Assembly: GCF_014596935.1 (NCBI RefSeq)
Contig: NZ_JACVXC010000001.1
Span: forward strand, 802,783-866,782
From: Aestuariibaculum suncheonense
GTDB lineage: Bacteria > Bacteroidota > Bacteroidia > Flavobacteriales > Flavobacteriaceae
DNA length: 64,000 nt
Reading direction: 5' to 3'
Positions within the stretch are counted from its first letter, which is position 1, and every line of letters begins with the position of its first letter. This document shows, piece by piece, positions 62,912-64,000 of this stretch. The notes under the pieces are model-generated. The model saw nothing but the letters and a program-made list of their open reading frames with translations, was not told where the DNA came from and made no database searches. A program made the position numbers and the translations under genes.

Positions 62912-64000
62912 ACCTAAAAACGTAAGTAATCCGTTAATGATTAAAATTTCAAAACCTATTTGGTAGCCATTCAATAAATCTACCGAATATTCATTAATGA
63001 AATAAGAAATTACAGGAGCTATTAACGCAATCAACCAGACGTATTTATCTTTAAGTTGTGTTTTGGTAAAAATACCGAAGGCGAACAAACCAAGCAATGG
63101 TCCGTAAGTGTAACCTGCCGCTTTAAATAATTCCCAAATTACCGAGACATCTTTAAATAGGGCATCAAAAATAATAATCACGACAACTAATAATCCACTA
63201 ATAAAGGCATGAGCTTGTTTTCGGATGCGTTTTCGGTTGGCCTCTGGTTTTTTATCTAATTCAATAATATCGATACAGAACGATGTGGTTAACGAGGTTA
63301 AAGCAGAATCGGCGCTACTGTAAGCCGCTGCAATTAATCCTAAAATGAAGAAAGCAGAGGTAGCAAAGCCTATTTCGGGTAACATGGCAATGGTTGGGAA
63401 CAAATCGTCTTTTCGAGCTGTAATATTATTTTGAATCGCGTATTGCGTTAATAATAGGCCTAAAACCAAAAACAGAATATTCACGAAAATCAAAACAATG
63501 CTGAAGGAAATCATATTCTTTTGAGCTTCTTTAATATTGCGGCAGGTCAGATTTTTTTGCATCATGTCCTGGTCAAGACCGGTCATGGTAATGGTAATGA
63601 ACATGCCCGATAAAAAGCTCTTTATAAAGTATTGGGCGTCATTAATATCATCAAAAAAGAAAACTTTACTTAAAGCATTCGACTTTACATTATTGTAAAT
63701 GTCCGATACACTGTGTAAGTTTAAAGCATTGGCTAAAAAGAAAATGGTGACGATAACCGAAACTAACATAAAAAGTGTTTGAAGCGTATCGGTAAAAATG
63801 ATCGTTTTAATGCCGCCTTTAAAGGTGTAAAGCCAGATGAGTAAAACAGTAATAATTACGGTGATGGAAAACGGAATGCCATATTGATCGAACACTAAGA
63901 GCTGTAAAACTTTGGCAACCAGAAACAATCTGAAAGAGGCGCCGACAATTCTTGAAATTAAAAAAGCAATCGATCCGGTTTTGTAACTCGTATTACCAAA
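62882..64000 (-). CDS. Sodium:solute symporter (SSF family), N-terminus outside window
   Basis: The C-terminal 372 residues of an SSF transporter are visible. The frame stays open to the right edge (NTSYKTGSIAFLISRIVGASFRLFLVA), so the first start seen near 63928 is internal. About nine membrane helices remain, with the family pattern GLDQDMMQKNLTCRNIKEAQKNM and AAYSSADSALTSLTTSFCID. The substrate (sugar, proline, pantothenate or others) cannot be told; sialic acid- or sugar-type members have similar sequences. Confidence 0.9.
   Translation of the reverse strand, partial: FGNTSYKTGSIAFLISRIVGASFRLFLVAKVLQLLVFDQYGIPFSITVIITVLLIWLYTFKGGIKTIIFTDTLQTLFMLVSVIVTIFFLANALNLHSVSDIYNNVKSNALSKVFFFDDINDAQYFIKSFLSGMFITITMTGLDQDMMQKNLTCRNIKEAQKNMISFSIVLIFVNILFLVLGLLLTQYAIQNNITARKDDLFPTIAMLPEIGFATSAFFILGLIAAAYSSADSALTSLTTSFCIDIIELDKKPEANRKRIRKQAHAFISGLLVVVIIIFDALFKDVSVIWELFKAAGYTYGPLLGLFAFGIFTKTQLKDKYVWLIALIAPVISYFINEYSVDLLNGYQIGFEILIINGLLTFLGLILIRREQH

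Overview
The window is a typical chromosomal segment of a low-GC member of the Bacteroidota, most likely a Flavobacteriaceae species. Evidence for this is a SusD/RagB-type outer-membrane lipoprotein, an S46 dipeptidyl peptidase, families such as DUF4843, DUF1343, DUF2851, DUF3467 and DUF4369, promoters of the Bacteroidota type (TTG, about 18-19 bp, TAnnTTTG) and a near absence of Shine-Dalgarno sequences, with rpsU as the striking exception. No prophage, insertion sequence, CRISPR array or plasmid function was seen.

Layout. 1-8.1 kb: the end of a SusC/SusD-type uptake locus (SusD-like, DUF4843 and PKD-like lipoproteins), then three TlpA-type thiol-disulfide oxidoreductases, two of them close paralogues. 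8.1-22.4 kb: housekeeping and envelope genes, including a methyltransferase, a Cys-cluster protein, a DPP11-like peptidase, a serine hydrolase with a NamZ-like muramidase, a LolC/E-type permease, DUF2721, DUF2851, PspC, a potassium channel, an alanine symporter, a ComEA-like protein and an acyl-CoA dehydrogenase. 22.5-37.8 kb: the information-processing core rpsU-xerC-hpf-tRNA(Thr,Tyr,Gly,Thr)-tuf-tRNA(Trp)-secE-nusG-rplKAJL-rpoBC. Several perfect hairpins lie between its genes, and a DUF3467 gene with a decayed copy of its own tail follows. 38-43 kb: an Fe-S protein with a palindrome in its promoter, prfC, an 895-bp region without an intact gene, and the compact idi-queD-manA operon. 43-47 kb: small ORFs, a duplicated tRNA-Thr(UGU) pair, a DUF4369 lipoprotein, a DUF819 membrane protein and a probable small-RNA locus. 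47-64 kb: a D-Ala-D-Ala dipeptidase-like enzyme, a DEAD-box helicase, a MOSC protein, FKBP and META lipoproteins, htpG, an S9 peptidase, fabH, a TonB-type outer-membrane protein, a CoA-binding protein and a sodium:solute symporter cut by the right edge.

No clear new multi-gene system was found. The most noteworthy observations are non-coding. (1) Two gene-poor intergenic regions share a 14-bp motif; at one of them two motif pairs with a 20-bp period lie upstream of a good promoter and a terminator-bounded transcript without a credible ORF, which suggests a small RNA under control of a direct-repeat-binding (perhaps LytTR-type) regulator. (2) rpsU has a strong Shine-Dalgarno sequence. (3) A complete intrinsic terminator lies inside the first codons of the ComEA-like gene. 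(4) The hpf terminator and the promoter of the tRNA-tuf unit overlap. (5) A 94-codon reading frame is broken at a run of nine T. (6) A DUF3467 gene tail is duplicated and decaying.
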